Below are positions 27,924 to 37,278 of a stretch of 64,000 nucleotides of DNA, piece by piece. Both the position numbers and the translations under genes were made by a program. The notes below the pieces were generated by a model that was not told where the DNA came from, ran no database searches, and saw nothing but the letters and a program-made list of their open reading frames with translations. This stretch comes from Pedobacter petrophilus (GTDB taxonomy: Bacteria; Bacteroidota; Bacteroidia; Sphingobacteriales; Sphingobacteriaceae). The stretch's first letter is position 1; each line of letters starts with the position of its first letter. The DNA lies in NCBI RefSeq assembly GCF_009674725.1, contig NZ_WKKH01000023.1, positions 1 through 64,000 of the forward strand, read 5' to 3'.

Positions 27924-28635
27924 TGATGAACCTTTAGCCAGAGATATTGTTAAATTTTACCTGAACGATTATCCTGAAATAGAAGTTGTTGCCGAGTGTT
28001 GTGATGGTTTTGAGGGATTAAAAGCCATTACGCTACACAAACCCGACCTTATTTTTCTCGATATTCAAATGCCTAAAATAAGTGGCTTTGAAATGCTGGA
28101 ACTAGTGGATGATCAGCCTGCTGTGATTTTTACGACTGCTTTTGATGAATACGCCATCAAGGCTTTCGAGGTAAACGCTGTAGATTATCTACTGAAGCCT
28201 ATTGATAAATCCAGATTCGACGCCGCAATCAAAAAACTGCCTGGAAGATTAAATCAGCAGGGCAACACTGAAGCTGTATTGGATGCGGCGGCATTAAGTC
28301 CGGCGCAAAATAATAGGGTAGTGGTAAAAAAAGATGGTGTAATTAAAATTATTCCAACAGCAGATATCAACTACCTCGAGGCTGATGATGATTATGTAAA
28401 GTTGAATACGGTGGATGGTATTTTCCATAAGAATAAAACGATGGCCTATTTTGAGCAGACTTTAGATTCGACTCAATTTATCCGGATCCACCGTTCTTAT
28501 ATTATCAATCTGGCCCAGGTAACCAAGATTGAATTGAAAGAAAAAGATAGCTACGTGGTGTTATTAAAATCAGATATCTGGTTGCCGGTAAGCAAAACTG
28601 GTTACCTCAAACTAAAAGTTGCATTGGGCCTATAA
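27901..28635 (+). CDS. LytTR-family response regulator
   Basis: The protein has 244 residues. The receiver domain has acidic D8-D9 (IDDEPLA), phosphoacceptor Asp in LIFLDIQMPKISGFE, Thr in VIFTTAFDEYA and Lys in YLLKPIDK. The C-terminal LytTR DNA-binding domain (about 140-244) has INYLEADDDYVKLNT and QFIRIHRSYIINLAQV. It is the partner of the overlapping LytS-type kinase. Target genes may include the upstream LiaF-like gene. Confidence 0.95.
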   Translation: MIRTILIDDEPLARDIVKFYLNDYPEIEVVAECCDGFEGLKAITLHKPDLIFLDIQMPKISGFEMLELVDDQPAVIFTTAFDEYAIKAFEVNAVDYLLKPIDKSRFDAAIKKLPGRLNQQGNTEAVLDAAALSPAQNNRVVVKKDGVIKIIPTADINYLEADDDYVKLNTVDGIFHKNKTMAYFEQTLDSTQFIRIHRSYIINLAQVTKIELKEKDSYVVLLKSDIWLPVSKTGYLKLKVALGL

Positions 28636-28765
28636 AAGATCTCACAAGCTTTTTATTTGTTTAATAAAATTGATCATACTACGAATCTATATCTGAAATC
28701 TCAAATGAATTGGTTTTTAAACAGGAGAAATTGAAGTGATTATTCCCGATTTTAAGCAGAATTAG

Positions 28766-28773
28766 TATATTTG
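28766..28773 (+). promoter_or_regulatory. Upstream -7 box of the rpmH region (TATATTTG)
   Basis: TATATTTG matches TAnnTTTG. It is followed 54 bases later by an identical second box, suggesting tandem promoters for the rpmH-rnpA-yidD operon. Confidence 0.45.
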
Positions 28774-28827
28774 CATGCTAATAAAAAATAAAAAGTAAAC
28801 ACTCTTGCATTTGTAGAGAAATCACTT

Positions 28828-28835
28828 TATATTTG
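28828..28835 (+). promoter_or_regulatory. Proximal -7 box of rpmH (TATATTTG), with TTG 20 bases upstream
   Basis: TATATTTG fits the consensus. A TTG at 28805-28807, 20 bases before it, fits the -33 element. The rpmH start is 39 bases downstream. This is the best-formed promoter in the window. Confidence 0.65.
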
Positions 28836-28874
28836 CACCTCTTAATTTTGAAATTAATAAGATAATATACAGTC

Positions 28875-29033
28875 ATGAAAAGAACATACCAACCTTCGCA
28901 AAGAAAGAGAAGAAACAAACACGGCTTCCGCGAAAGAATGGCAACAGCTAACGGCAGACGAGTATTAGCATCACGTCGTGCTAAAGGAAGAAAAAGATTA
29001 ACAGTTTCTGACGAACGCAAGCATAAAGCATAA
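28875..29033 (+). CDS. rpmH: 50S ribosomal protein L34
   Basis: Direct translation gives 52 residues beginning [20 protein letters not shown] and ending SDERKHKA, the conserved L34 sequence with the GFRERMAT and [16 protein letters not shown] segments. It binds 23S rRNA domains in the large subunit. The order rpmH, rnpA, yidD is the usual bacterial arrangement. A nested stem-loop lies between it and rnpA. Confidence 0.98.
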   Translation: MKRTYQPSQRKRRNKHGFRERMATANGRRVLASRRAKGRKRLTVSDERKHKA

Positions 29034-29098
29034 TTTTTGATTGCTTTTCCGGAATCGGAATCGGCAGAGCAAAATCTGCAATTATCAATCAAAAATAT

Positions 29099-29497
29099 AT
29101 GTACACATTCAGAAAAGAAGAACGGTTATGCAGCAGAAAACATTTAGATCTGCTGTTCAAAAACGGTTCTTCTTTTTTATTATACCCATTTCGCATTTCT
29201 TATCTTTTTATTGATGAATCTGCCAGCGTTCCGGCTCAGGTAGTAATCAATGTTCCAAAGAAACGATATAAGCGAGCAGTAGATCGTAATCTGCTTAAGC
29301 GTCGCATTCGCGAAGCTTACCGTTTAAACAAACAAGAAGAATTTTATAATCAGCTAGGAACCGGTAGCGGTTTTTTACTTTTCTCTATCCAGTTTGTAGG
29401 AAAAAAGAAATACGAATTCAGCTTCATCCAAAAGAAATTAGTCGCTACTTTTAAGCGTTTCCAAACCTTAATTCAGCCCAATGAAATTCATCAATAA
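29099..29497 (+). CDS. rnpA: Ribonuclease P protein component
   Basis: The protein has 132 residues. It opens with [20 protein letters not shown] and contains the RNR-like signature [23 protein letters not shown] (given as [18 protein letters not shown]), the basic helix that contacts the 5' leader and P RNA in tRNA maturation. It ends overlapping yidD by 17 bases. Cytoplasmic. Confidence 0.97.
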   Translation: MYTFRKEERLCSRKHLDLLFKNGSSFLLYPFRISYLFIDESASVPAQVVINVPKKRYKRAVDRNLLKRRIREAYRLNKQEEFYNQLGTGSGFLLFSIQFVGKKKYEFSFIQKKLVATFKRFQTLIQPNEIHQ

Positions 29498-29711
29498 GTT
29501 TTTCGGTTGGTTTTTTTTAGGTTTGATCAGGATTTATCAATATGCCATTTCTCCAATGCTGGGTGCCAACTGCAGGTTTACGCCCACGTGTTCGCAATAT
29601 GGAATTGAAGCCATTCGTAAATATGGTCCGTTCAAAGGGGGCTGGATGGCTTTGAAGCGGATTGGTCGCTGCCATCCCTGGGGTAAACATGGACACGATC
29701 CCGTGCCTTAG
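29481..29711 (+). CDS. yidD: Membrane protein insertion efficiency factor YidD
   Basis: The protein has 76 residues: an N-terminal amphipathic helix ([18 protein letters not shown]), then the YidD signature [20 protein letters not shown] and [17 protein letters not shown] with conserved cysteines. It helps YidC-dependent insertion at the inner membrane. It overlaps rnpA by 17 bases. yidC itself is not in the window. Confidence 0.97.
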   Translation: MKFINKFFGWFFLGLIRIYQYAISPMLGANCRFTPTCSQYGIEAIRKYGPFKGGWMALKRIGRCHPWGKHGHDPVP

Positions 29712-29755
29712 CTAAAAAATATTAAACCTTCTACCTAAAAACCTTCTACCTTTTT

Positions 29756-29763
29756 TACCTTTG
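29756..29763 (+). promoter_or_regulatory. -7 box abutting the tsaB start (TACCTTTG)
   Basis: TACCTTTG matches TAnnTTTG and ends only four bases before the tsaB ATG, so the predicted transcript would be leaderless or nearly so. The region upstream has the pair CCTTCTACC...CCTTCTACC but no clear TTG. Confidence 0.45.
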
Positions 29764-29767
29764 CATC

Positions 29768-30454
29768 ATGGCTAAAATACTTCAAATAGAAACTGCTACG
29801 CAGGTTTGTTCTGTTGCTTTATCAATTGATGGAAACACTGTTGCTGTGAAAGAGGAGAGTGGTCAGAATATTCATGCCAGTAATGTTACGCTTTTTATTG
29901 AAGAAGTAATGAAAGCTGCTGGGCTAACCTATCCTGAAATAGATGCGGTAGCGGTAAGCAAAGGACCTGGATCTTACACAGGGTTAAGAATTGGTGTTTC
30001 TACCGCTAAAGGCTTATGTTATGCATTAGAAAAGCCGTTAATAGCTATTGAAACATTGAAGATGATGTCGGCTGGATTTCAAATTGAAAACCCGGCATAC
30101 AGGGGTTTGATTTGTCCGATGATTGATGCCAGAAGGATGGAGGTTTATACCTCAGTTTTTAATTCATCACTAGAAATTATCGAGCCAACATCTGCCAAGA
30201 TTATTGATGAAACCAGCTTCGCTAATTTACTATCACAAAATAGAATCACCTTTTTAGGGGATGGCGCAGCAAAATGTGCAGAAACCCTTAATCACCCAAA
30301 TGCAGATTTCAGCAATCAGAATTTCAATGCTGCGCCTTACATGTCTGCATTAGCAAACCTGGCATTCAATCATGGGAATTTCGAGGATGTTGCTTATTTC
30401 GAGCCTTTTTACTTAAAAGATTTCGTGGTTACTCAACCCAAAAAGAAAGTCTGA
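29768..30454 (+). CDS. tsaB: tRNA threonylcarbamoyladenosine biosynthesis protein TsaB
   Basis: The protein has 228 residues of the ASKHA fold: ILQIETATQVCSVALSIDG at the N-terminus, the HASNVTLFIEEVM segment, and GPGSYTGLRIGVSTAKGLCYA, the family signature. Together with TsaD and TsaE it makes t6A37 on ANN-decoding tRNAs. Its stop touches, with no spacer, the stop of the minus-strand DUF5723 gene. A -7 box lies immediately before the start. Confidence 0.95.
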   Translation: MAKILQIETATQVCSVALSIDGNTVAVKEESGQNIHASNVTLFIEEVMKAAGLTYPEIDAVAVSKGPGSYTGLRIGVSTAKGLCYALEKPLIAIETLKMMSAGFQIENPAYRGLICPMIDARRMEVYTSVFNSSLEIIEPTSAKIIDETSFANLLSQNRITFLGDGAAKCAETLNHPNADFSNQNFNAAPYMSALANLAFNHGNFEDVAYFEPFYLKDFVVTQPKKKV

Positions 30455-31861
30455 TTACTTCCTTTTAAAGATAGAGAACAGGTTTTTGAAGAAACTTCCT
30501 TCCTGTTGATCATTAATCCCGGGCATGGTATCGCTAAACTGGGGATGGTTAACAACATTTCCAAACTTAATCCCGATTCCCATATAAAATGATGCACCAT
30601 TCGGGCCACTTCCTGCATCAGCGGTGCTGCTGTAAAGCCCTCTTGCATAGCTGATACTCGAAAACATATTGTCTGTACCACCAAATATTTCGAAGTTTGG
30701 GGTCTGATATTTTCCTTGTAAACCAACCATGAAAATGTTGTTAAAATTGTAAAGCGGTGTTACGCTTGCAGCCAGGTTTCTGTAGATAAACGTGTTGACT
30801 AATGCTACATCTCCGCCTTTGTAAAAGAGGTTCTTTGAGGCCACTAAAGCCGGTTTATAAAAGCCAAACTGTCTGGAAACATAGGTATCTATTTTAGCAT
30901 TTGTGGGTGCAACGAATTTGCCATTTTGGCCAGCCAGGAAAATATCTCTGATGCTTTGGTTGATGTTGACGGATTCGTCATTTAAGATAATGACTTTTGC
31001 AGGGTCTCTAATGATATTCTCCTGAGTTCCGCTTCGCCACCAGATAAACCCCAGGTCCTTCACATTTGCCATTATAAATATACCATTCTTTGTAGTATAG
31101 TTGGTGCCAAGACTTAGCGACAAGCCAGGATTTTTGAAGGTTGGGAGAAAAGATCTTTTACCAATTTCTTCCGTATCTGTGAAATTAGCCTGATATGTAC
31201 CATTTACACCAAGCAGCATTTGGCTACCGTCTGGTTCAATATAAAGGTTTGACTTTACAATATTTAGGTTATTATATAGAATTCCACTAAGTAAACTTGC
31301 CTTGATGCCGAAAGCAAGCCGCTTGTTATAGTTTTCCCTATAGGTAAAGCTAAACTGGTGATAAGACTGCTGATATCCTTTATTGTTTAATATTCCATTG
31401 GTCTGTTCAACCTGGGATAATCGGTCTAAATTATCAAAAATCGCTAGTGTTTCATTGGTGTAATCGATATGAGAATCTACCCTGACCTGCCAGGCCAGCC
31501 CCACCTCTTTTTGATATTTATAAGATTTGAACATGCGTACTGTAGCCACATATACATTGCTGTTTAAAAAGAAATGGTTGATTGCGCCTGTTCCAAGCGT
31601 AAGTCTTCGGGTGTCGTTTACACCTTCCTGAGTTAATTTTCTTATGGCATATTCAGACTCTCCGATATTTGCTGCATTAGCACCGAAGTTTGGAAGAAAG
31701 AAATTAGACGAAAATTTACGGGAAGAATCCAGCGTGAAGGACTTTTGAGAAACATTTTCAAAGGCATCGAACATGGTTCTGGTTCCAAACATGGCATATT
31801 GCTGCGCCTTCGCAAAATAGCCGCTACTCAATAAGAATACGGTAAGTAAAAGTTTCTTCAT
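30455..31861 (-). CDS. DUF5723-family outer-membrane protein
   Basis: The protein has 468 residues with a signal peptide (LLTVFLLSSGYFAKAQ). The body is alternating amphipathic strands with repeated aromatic ends. It carries the DUF5723-type opening AMFGTRTMFDAFENVSQKSF and ends LFSIFKRK after a Gly-rich strand. Likely an outer-membrane beta-barrel of unknown role. It lies 29 bases downstream of the next minus-strand gene and probably shares its transcript. Confidence 0.75.
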   Translation of the reverse strand: MKKLLLTVFLLSSGYFAKAQQYAMFGTRTMFDAFENVSQKSFTLDSSRKFSSNFFLPNFGANAANIGESEYAIRKLTQEGVNDTRRLTLGTGAINHFFLNSNVYVATVRMFKSYKYQKEVGLAWQVRVDSHIDYTNETLAIFDNLDRLSQVEQTNGILNNKGYQQSYHQFSFTYRENYNKRLAFGIKASLLSGILYNNLNIVKSNLYIEPDGSQMLLGVNGTYQANFTDTEEIGKRSFLPTFKNPGLSLSLGTNYTTKNGIFIMANVKDLGFIWWRSGTQENIIRDPAKVIILNDESVNINQSIRDIFLAGQNGKFVAPTNAKIDTYVSRQFGFYKPALVASKNLFYKGGDVALVNTFIYRNLAASVTPLYNFNNIFMVGLQGKYQTPNFEIFGGTDNMFSSISYARGLYSSTADAGSGPNGASFYMGIGIKFGNVVNHPQFSDTMPGINDQQEGSFFKNLFSIFKRK

Positions 31862-31890
31862 TTAGTTTAGTTTTCTGCCCTGTTTCCTAT

Positions 31891-33459
31891 TTAACGGTTG
31901 CCTGATGAATCTGGTACTTCCTGCTTTAAATATTTGTTTAGAAGCATGTTAGTGATAAATTTGTTTTGATCGGCGCTCATTTGATAGTAAAAAGTATCAA
32001 AAGATTTCAGGCCATTGTTTTCTTGCAAATGTTTGTAATATCGGGATAGCATCTGACTTCTGAAAATGTTATTTGAGCGTTTTAAATTAATATAATATCC
32101 GATATTGGAAGTGCTTGGAAGCTGGTTCAGGGCATCAATATATTCAGGCTCCTGAACCAGTAATTTATTGTTGCGATAACGACTTAAAAATGACTGGATG
32201 GTACTGGCATTATTCGCAGTAATCAGATAGTTATCAATAATGGTATAATACGGTCTTGCAAAATTCTTTAGCGGTTCACCCAGGTAAGAAAAGAGGATAT
32301 CAGGAGACTTAAAGTGTTTAATTTCATCATTATAATCTTCACTTACATCAAAAAGAAGTTGCTTCACTTTTTCACCATTACTCAATGAGATTGCTGCCAG
32401 CTTTTCTCCTGTGTTTAACTGGAAAGTTACGAATTGATTTTTTAAATAGACTGGAAAGATGGCATTTAGATCTGTCCGGTAGTCACTTTTAATCCGTTTA
32501 ATTAATGAACTTGTTTTATCCGTTAAATTCTTTTGCGCTTGCCAGCTCATTAATTTTTTATGCCAAGATTGATAATTATCGAATGCGTAAAGCGTATAGT
32601 TGGCGGTCTGATCTGGTAAAACATTTTGGATTTCTGTTTTTTGAACCGGTATATTTTCGAAGAGTTTCAAATAATTATCTGCTGCCTTAAGTTCGGTATT
32701 GCCGTTAAATAAAATCTTTTCCCTGCTAAAATTATAATTCAGTGTAGCAAAACTATTTTGTGCATTAAACACTGCAAGTTCGCCCGTAATATTTCCCGAA
32801 AGAATATTCTTAAGTAAGGGCGGCACCTGATTAAAATTAATATACAATTGTGCCAGGATGTTTTTATTCTGAAGTCTTGCTTCCTTAATATAAGCTGTAA
32901 AGGGATTTTCTTTTAGCCTGACCCCGGCATCTTTTATCAGTTTAAGTGAAGTTGATAAAGTTAATACCTGGTGTTGAACGCCCACAAATAGGTTTAGGCT
33001 GTCATCTACCTTTGCAAGATAAATATTTTTTTCCTTCGGTACCGGCGTGAGGAATGGTTTAAGTTTGTTTTGAAAGTTCAGCGCAGTCTGATCCGGTTTA
33101 ACCTGAACAGTAATTAAAAAATTGAGTGTTTTATTGCTGTCAGGTAGTAAGCTTAGGTAAATTTCCTGGTCCTGGATCAGGTTATTAACGGTTTTATGAT
33201 TAATGAATTTTTCTTTGAGTTGTCTCAATAAATCAGTTTTTTCTTTTCCAATGGCTTGCTGCAGCAAGTTTTGACCTTCAATGATTTCATAAAAACCTTT
33301 ATCGTTCCGGAATGAAAATAGCAAAGCGGCATTATTGGTTGCTGACTGAAGAGCAAGGTCTTTCGTATCGTTTTCAACCCCCAGTTTAGAAAAGTATAAA
33401 TAGGACATTAATGCTACGCCTAATAATAAAACGCTTATTAAAATTATGATTTTTCTCAT
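31891..33459 (-). CDS. Membrane-anchored envelope protein of unknown function
   Basis: The protein has 522 residues with one N-terminal membrane helix (IIILISVLLLGVALMSYLYF) and no lipobox. The rest is periplasmic in prediction and rich in Lys, Asn and Leu, with a mixed strand/helix pattern. I recognise no catalytic motif. Phrases such as YTLYAFDNYQSWHKKL and SNIGYYINLKRSNNIF suggest a beta-sandwich of the DUF3352 style, but this is weak. It is the promoter-proximal member of a two-gene unit with the DUF5723 barrel, so the two products may work together. Confidence 0.65.
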   Translation of the reverse strand: MRKIIILISVLLLGVALMSYLYFSKLGVENDTKDLALQSATNNAALLFSFRNDKGFYEIIEGQNLLQQAIGKEKTDLLRQLKEKFINHKTVNNLIQDQEIYLSLLPDSNKTLNFLITVQVKPDQTALNFQNKLKPFLTPVPKEKNIYLAKVDDSLNLFVGVQHQVLTLSTSLKLIKDAGVRLKENPFTAYIKEARLQNKNILAQLYINFNQVPPLLKNILSGNITGELAVFNAQNSFATLNYNFSREKILFNGNTELKAADNYLKLFENIPVQKTEIQNVLPDQTANYTLYAFDNYQSWHKKLMSWQAQKNLTDKTSSLIKRIKSDYRTDLNAIFPVYLKNQFVTFQLNTGEKLAAISLSNGEKVKQLLFDVSEDYNDEIKHFKSPDILFSYLGEPLKNFARPYYTIIDNYLITANNASTIQSFLSRYRNNKLLVQEPEYIDALNQLPSTSNIGYYINLKRSNNIFRSQMLSRYYKHLQENNGLKSFDTFYYQMSADQNKFITNMLLNKYLKQEVPDSSGNR

Positions 33460-33552
33460 CTGCTGTGCAACAAATTTAATTTATTACATTGATTAGAGCG
33501 AAGTTCTTTGTCAATTTATTAATTTAGCGATTGCTTCGGGCAAAATGTACAT

Positions 33553-33939
33553 ATGAATAAACGAATAATACTTACTGCGTCTTTTTTCGGATTTGTTGCT
33601 GTTTTATTAGGCGCGTTCGGCGCACATGCCCTAAAGGCATTGGTTGATGGACCTTCACTTGAGATTTGGCAGAAAGGCGTTGATTATCAGTTTTATCATG
33701 TTTTCGCCCTTTTATATTTGTCAACCTTTGCCCGCTACAGAAACAAGCTGATTAATATTGCTTACTTCTGCTTCACATTTGGTATTATTCTTTTTTCGGG
33801 TTCGCTTTATTTATTAGCCACCCGCAGTATTTTACATTTAAATTTTGTAAATTTAATCGGTCCCTTAACGCCAATCGGCGGATTATTGTTTGTTTTAGGT
33901 TGGATCATGCTGTTTTTTGCTGCATTTAAAGATAAATAA
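33553..33939 (+). CDS. DUF423-family small membrane protein
   Basis: The protein has 128 residues and four membrane helices. The family signature is clear: FVAVLLGAFGAHALKALVDG, then GVDYQFYHVFALLYLS, FTFGIILFSGSLYLLA and GPLTPIGGLLFVLGWIML. Function is unknown in the family. The stop overlaps the priA start by one base, so it is co-translated with that gene. Confidence 0.93.
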   Translation: MNKRIILTASFFGFVAVLLGAFGAHALKALVDGPSLEIWQKGVDYQFYHVFALLYLSTFARYRNKLINIAYFCFTFGIILFSGSLYLLATRSILHLNFVNLIGPLTPIGGLLFVLGWIMLFFAAFKDK

Positions 33940-36419
33940 TGGAAACTTTTGAGAATGATTTTTTTGCAGAGAGAGAAACACTTTTTGTAGAAGTGATCTT
34001 GCCTTTATCTTTGGCCAAGAACTACACTTACCGAATCCCTTTTGATTTAAATGATCAGGTAGCGATTGGCAAAAGGGTAGTAGTTCAGTTTGGAAAACAT
34101 AAAATTTATGCGGCGTTGATTAGTGGCATTTCCAAAAATCCACCAACCGCTTATGAGGCGAAATATATTATTGATATTATCGATTCCGAGCCAGTTGTAA
34201 CGCCAATGCAGCTTAAATTCTGGACCTGGATGACCAATTATTACATGTGTAATGAAGGTGACGTAATGACGGCTGCGCTGCCAGCCAGCTTAAAACTGGC
34301 GAGTGAAACGATTCTGATGCTTAGGGAAGATTTCAGCGATGAGATCGTGCTTACTGAAAAAGAGGAGATTATTATTTCTACCCTTAAAAAACAGGAAAAA
34401 CTAACTGTTAATGATGTTTCCAAGCTTTTGGGGCAGAAAACAATTTATCCCATTATTAATAATTTATTAGAAAAAGATTTAATTTTAGTAGCCGAAGAGG
34501 TTGTTCAAAAATATAAGCCACTATTAAAATCCTTCATCCTGTTAAATGATTTTTATAAAGATCAGGAGAATTTAAAGCAGCTTTTTACTGTTTTAGAACG
34601 TGCCCCAAAACAATTGGATGCCTTGCTGGCTTATTTGAAGCTTCAAAAATCAAATTTGCCAATTGCAAAAGAACAATTATTAGAAGAAAGTAATTGTGGT
34701 CCTGCGGCGCTAAAAGCGCTTACTGATAAGGATATTTTCGTCGTAACGAAACGTCCGGTGAGTCGTTTAGCGGCTAATGATGAAGAGTTTAGCGTTAATT
34801 TCAAACTTAATGACCATCAGGAAAGGGCACTAGCGAAAATTAACGACCATTTTAAAGAGAGAGAGGTAGTATTGCTACATGGCGTTACCGCATCTGGCAA
34901 AACTCAGGTATACATTAAATTAATTGAAGAAATCATTCAGAATACCGATGGTCAGGTATTGTTTCTATTGCCTGAAATTGCATTGACAACCCAAATTGTG
35001 GAGCGGATTAAACGCTATTTTGGAAATGCAATTGGCGTATACCATTCAAAATTTAACAACAGCGAAAGGGTAGAAATCTGGAATAAGGTAAGGACAGGTG
35101 ATTTTAAAGTGATTTTAGGCGCTCGTTCGGCAGTCTTTCTTCCCTTTCAAAATCTAAAACTAATTGTTGTGGATGAAGAGCATGAGCCTTCTTACAAGCA
35201 ATATGATCCGGCACCGAGGTATCAGGCCCGCGACGCTTCCATTTACTTAGCGCATCTTCACCAGGCAAAAGTAATTTTAGGATCGGCCACGCCATCGTTA
35301 GAAAGTTATTATAATGCCCTGCAAGGTAAGTATGGCCTTGTAGAAATGAAAGAACGATTTGGTGGTGTGCAATTGCCTAATCAACAAGTTGTTAGCATTT
35401 CCGAAGAGACGAAAAAGAAAACAATGATTTCTTATTTCTCCAGTGTGCTGATTAAAGATATTGACCTCGCACTTTCTAAAAAAGAGCAAATTGTACTTTT
35501 CCAAAACAGACGTGGATATGCCACTATTCTGATCTGTGCAACCTGTGGATATACGCCCAAATGTGTGAACTGTGACGTTAGTTTAACTTATCATAAAAGC
35601 AGCGGGAAACTGCATTGTCATTATTGTGGCTATCAGCAAAGCAGTGTAAATATTTGTCCGGCATGTGGTTCCGTGCATGTAGAACAAAAGGGTTTTGGTA
35701 CGGAACGCATTGAAGAGGAGTTGAAATTGCTCTATCCGGAGGTTTCTATTGCCCGCCTGGATATGGATAGTACGAGAACGAAAAATGGCTTGCAGCAAAT
35801 CTTAAATGATTTTCAGGAAAAGAAAACCGACATTCTGATTGGTACACAAATGGTTGCCAAAGGATTGGATTTTGATAATTTAAACCTGATTGGCGTAATC
35901 AATGCGGATACGCTTTTGGGCTATCCGGATTTCAGGGCTTACGAAAGAAGTTACCAATTATTGGCTCAGGTTGCGGGCAGGGCAGGAAGAAGGGCAAATC
36001 AGGGTAGCGTATGTATTCAAACTTACGACGCCGGAAACCGCATCATTAAACAAGTGGTGGAAAATGATTACGAAGGCATGTATAATGATGAGATTGCGGA
36101 ACGGGAAAAGTTTCTGTATCCACCATTTTCGCGGATGATATTCCTTTATATCAAACACAAGGATTCTCACGTATTAGACCATGCCGCGCTGACATTAGCC
36201 AATATTTTAAAGGCTAAATTCGGGAAGAGGGTACTTGGACCGGAGCAGCCATTGGTGAGCAGGGTGCGCAATCTTTATATCAAACAGATCATCATCAAAG
36301 CAGATAAACACACCGCTATACAGAAAGTTAAAGATGCTTTGCGTGAGACCCTTACGCAGTTCAATGCAACTAAAGAGTTTAAGGGTGTGTTTATGCAGAT
36401 TGACGTAGATCCATATTAA
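33939..36419 (+). CDS. priA: Primosomal replication protein N' (PriA helicase)
   Basis: The protein has 826 residues. The N-terminal 3'-DNA-binding domain (LPLSLAKNYTYRIPFDL) is followed by a winged-helix-like segment and the DEAH-type helicase: HGVTASGKTQVYIKLI Walker A, LIVVDEEHEPSYKQYDP motif II, and GSATPSLESYY motif III. Eight Zn-binding cysteines run from CATCGYTPKCVNCDVS through CHYCGYQQ to ICPACGS. Motifs V and VI lie near LIGTQMVAKGLDFDNL and QVAGRAGRR. It restarts stalled forks. The last four bases overlap the end of the converging barrel gene. Confidence 0.97.
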   Translation: METFENDFFAERETLFVEVILPLSLAKNYTYRIPFDLNDQVAIGKRVVVQFGKHKIYAALISGISKNPPTAYEAKYIIDIIDSEPVVTPMQLKFWTWMTNYYMCNEGDVMTAALPASLKLASETILMLREDFSDEIVLTEKEEIIISTLKKQEKLTVNDVSKLLGQKTIYPIINNLLEKDLILVAEEVVQKYKPLLKSFILLNDFYKDQENLKQLFTVLERAPKQLDALLAYLKLQKSNLPIAKEQLLEESNCGPAALKALTDKDIFVVTKRPVSRLAANDEEFSVNFKLNDHQERALAKINDHFKEREVVLLHGVTASGKTQVYIKLIEEIIQNTDGQVLFLLPEIALTTQIVERIKRYFGNAIGVYHSKFNNSERVEIWNKVRTGDFKVILGARSAVFLPFQNLKLIVVDEEHEPSYKQYDPAPRYQARDASIYLAHLHQAKVILGSATPSLESYYNALQGKYGLVEMKERFGGVQLPNQQVVSISEETKKKTMISYFSSVLIKDIDLALSKKEQIVLFQNRRGYATILICATCGYTPKCVNCDVSLTYHKSSGKLHCHYCGYQQSSVNICPACGSVHVEQKGFGTERIEEELKLLYPEVSIARLDMDSTRTKNGLQQILNDFQEKKTDILIGTQMVAKGLDFDNLNLIGVINADTLLGYPDFRAYERSYQLLAQVAGRAGRRANQGSVCIQTYDAGNRIIKQVVENDYEGMYNDEIAEREKFLYPPFSRMIFLYIKHKDSHVLDHAALTLANILKAKFGKRVLGPEQPLVSRVRNLYIKQIIIKADKHTAIQKVKDALRETLTQFNATKEFKGVFMQIDVDPY

Positions 36420-37093
36420 TTTTTTCCGTTTAAACTGAATTGTAATCCAGCTGAAATTGGATTAAGCAAAAACTCCCATTTTTTGTATGTGGTTACTGTT
36501 CTGGCTACACCACCAGTTTCGGTGATGTCTTGTTTTTCGTAAGAATAGTAGAAATCAAGATTACTCTCCGCATAAAAGTTCAATTGCGGAATAATATTCA
36601 CTTTCAAACCAATCAATGGTGTAAGCACCAGGCCATTTTTGCTGGCATCAGCCGTTTGTACCACATTACTGGCCGCCGGGTTGCGTTGCGCAATTGTACC
36701 GGTGAATCGGTTAGACCGATAGCCCAAATCAAAACCAAAATAAGGCTGAACTTTCGAGTAGTTGAAGTTTTTTTCGAAACCAATTTTGAAAGAGTAATCA
36801 GTTACTTTTCCATCTGCTATTTCGCAGGTAGCGCAAGTATTGTCGAACCGGGTATCATTTCTGAAATAAGCACCGCTAATGCGATAGCTGATCTGGTTAT
36901 CGTTAAATTTCAGCATGGCACCGTTAGCGAATGCTTTAGTGTAATCCTGAGTGTTGGTTTGGTTCAATATTTTTGGCAACTGCATAATACTAAAAGCACG
37001 AAAACCTATAGTGTAATTATAATCGGCTCCGGTTTGAGCAAACGACGTTAAAGATATACACAGTGTGAACAGACTTAGTAAGATTTTCTTCAT
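36416..37093 (-). CDS. Outer-membrane beta-barrel (porin-like) protein
   Basis: The protein has 225 residues with a signal peptide (LLSLFTLCISLTSFAQ). Short amphipathic strands include YNYTIGFRAFSIMQLP, NYSKVQPYFGFDLGYRSN and INIIPQLNFYAESNLDFYYS, ending LQFSLNGKN. This fits a small eight-strand outer-membrane barrel (OmpA/porin_4 type), with a CATCEIADG cysteine loop that may be disulfide-bonded. Its stop overlaps priA by four bases. No closer family is recognisable. Confidence 0.78.
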   Translation of the reverse strand: MKKILLSLFTLCISLTSFAQTGADYNYTIGFRAFSIMQLPKILNQTNTQDYTKAFANGAMLKFNDNQISYRISGAYFRNDTRFDNTCATCEIADGKVTDYSFKIGFEKNFNYSKVQPYFGFDLGYRSNRFTGTIAQRNPAASNVVQTADASKNGLVLTPLIGLKVNIIPQLNFYAESNLDFYYSYEKQDITETGGVARTVTTYKKWEFLLNPISAGLQFSLNGKN

Positions 37094-37278
37094 AGGTAAT
37101 GGTAGTAATTTTCTTTGAAAATTATTGATTCCAAAAGTAGAAATAATTCCTCACTTCAGTATTATGATTAACCCAAACTTTATAAATAGCATATTTTGCT
37201 TTTGATATTCTGCAACTTAAGTTAATGTGGATTTCTTTATCTTGCATCACCACATAAAAAAACTAATTTTGAGACTTC

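Noticed and set aside
36530..37051. 173-residue plus-strand frame
   Set aside because: Antisense to the signal-peptide-bearing barrel gene; no signal, start context or motif of its own.
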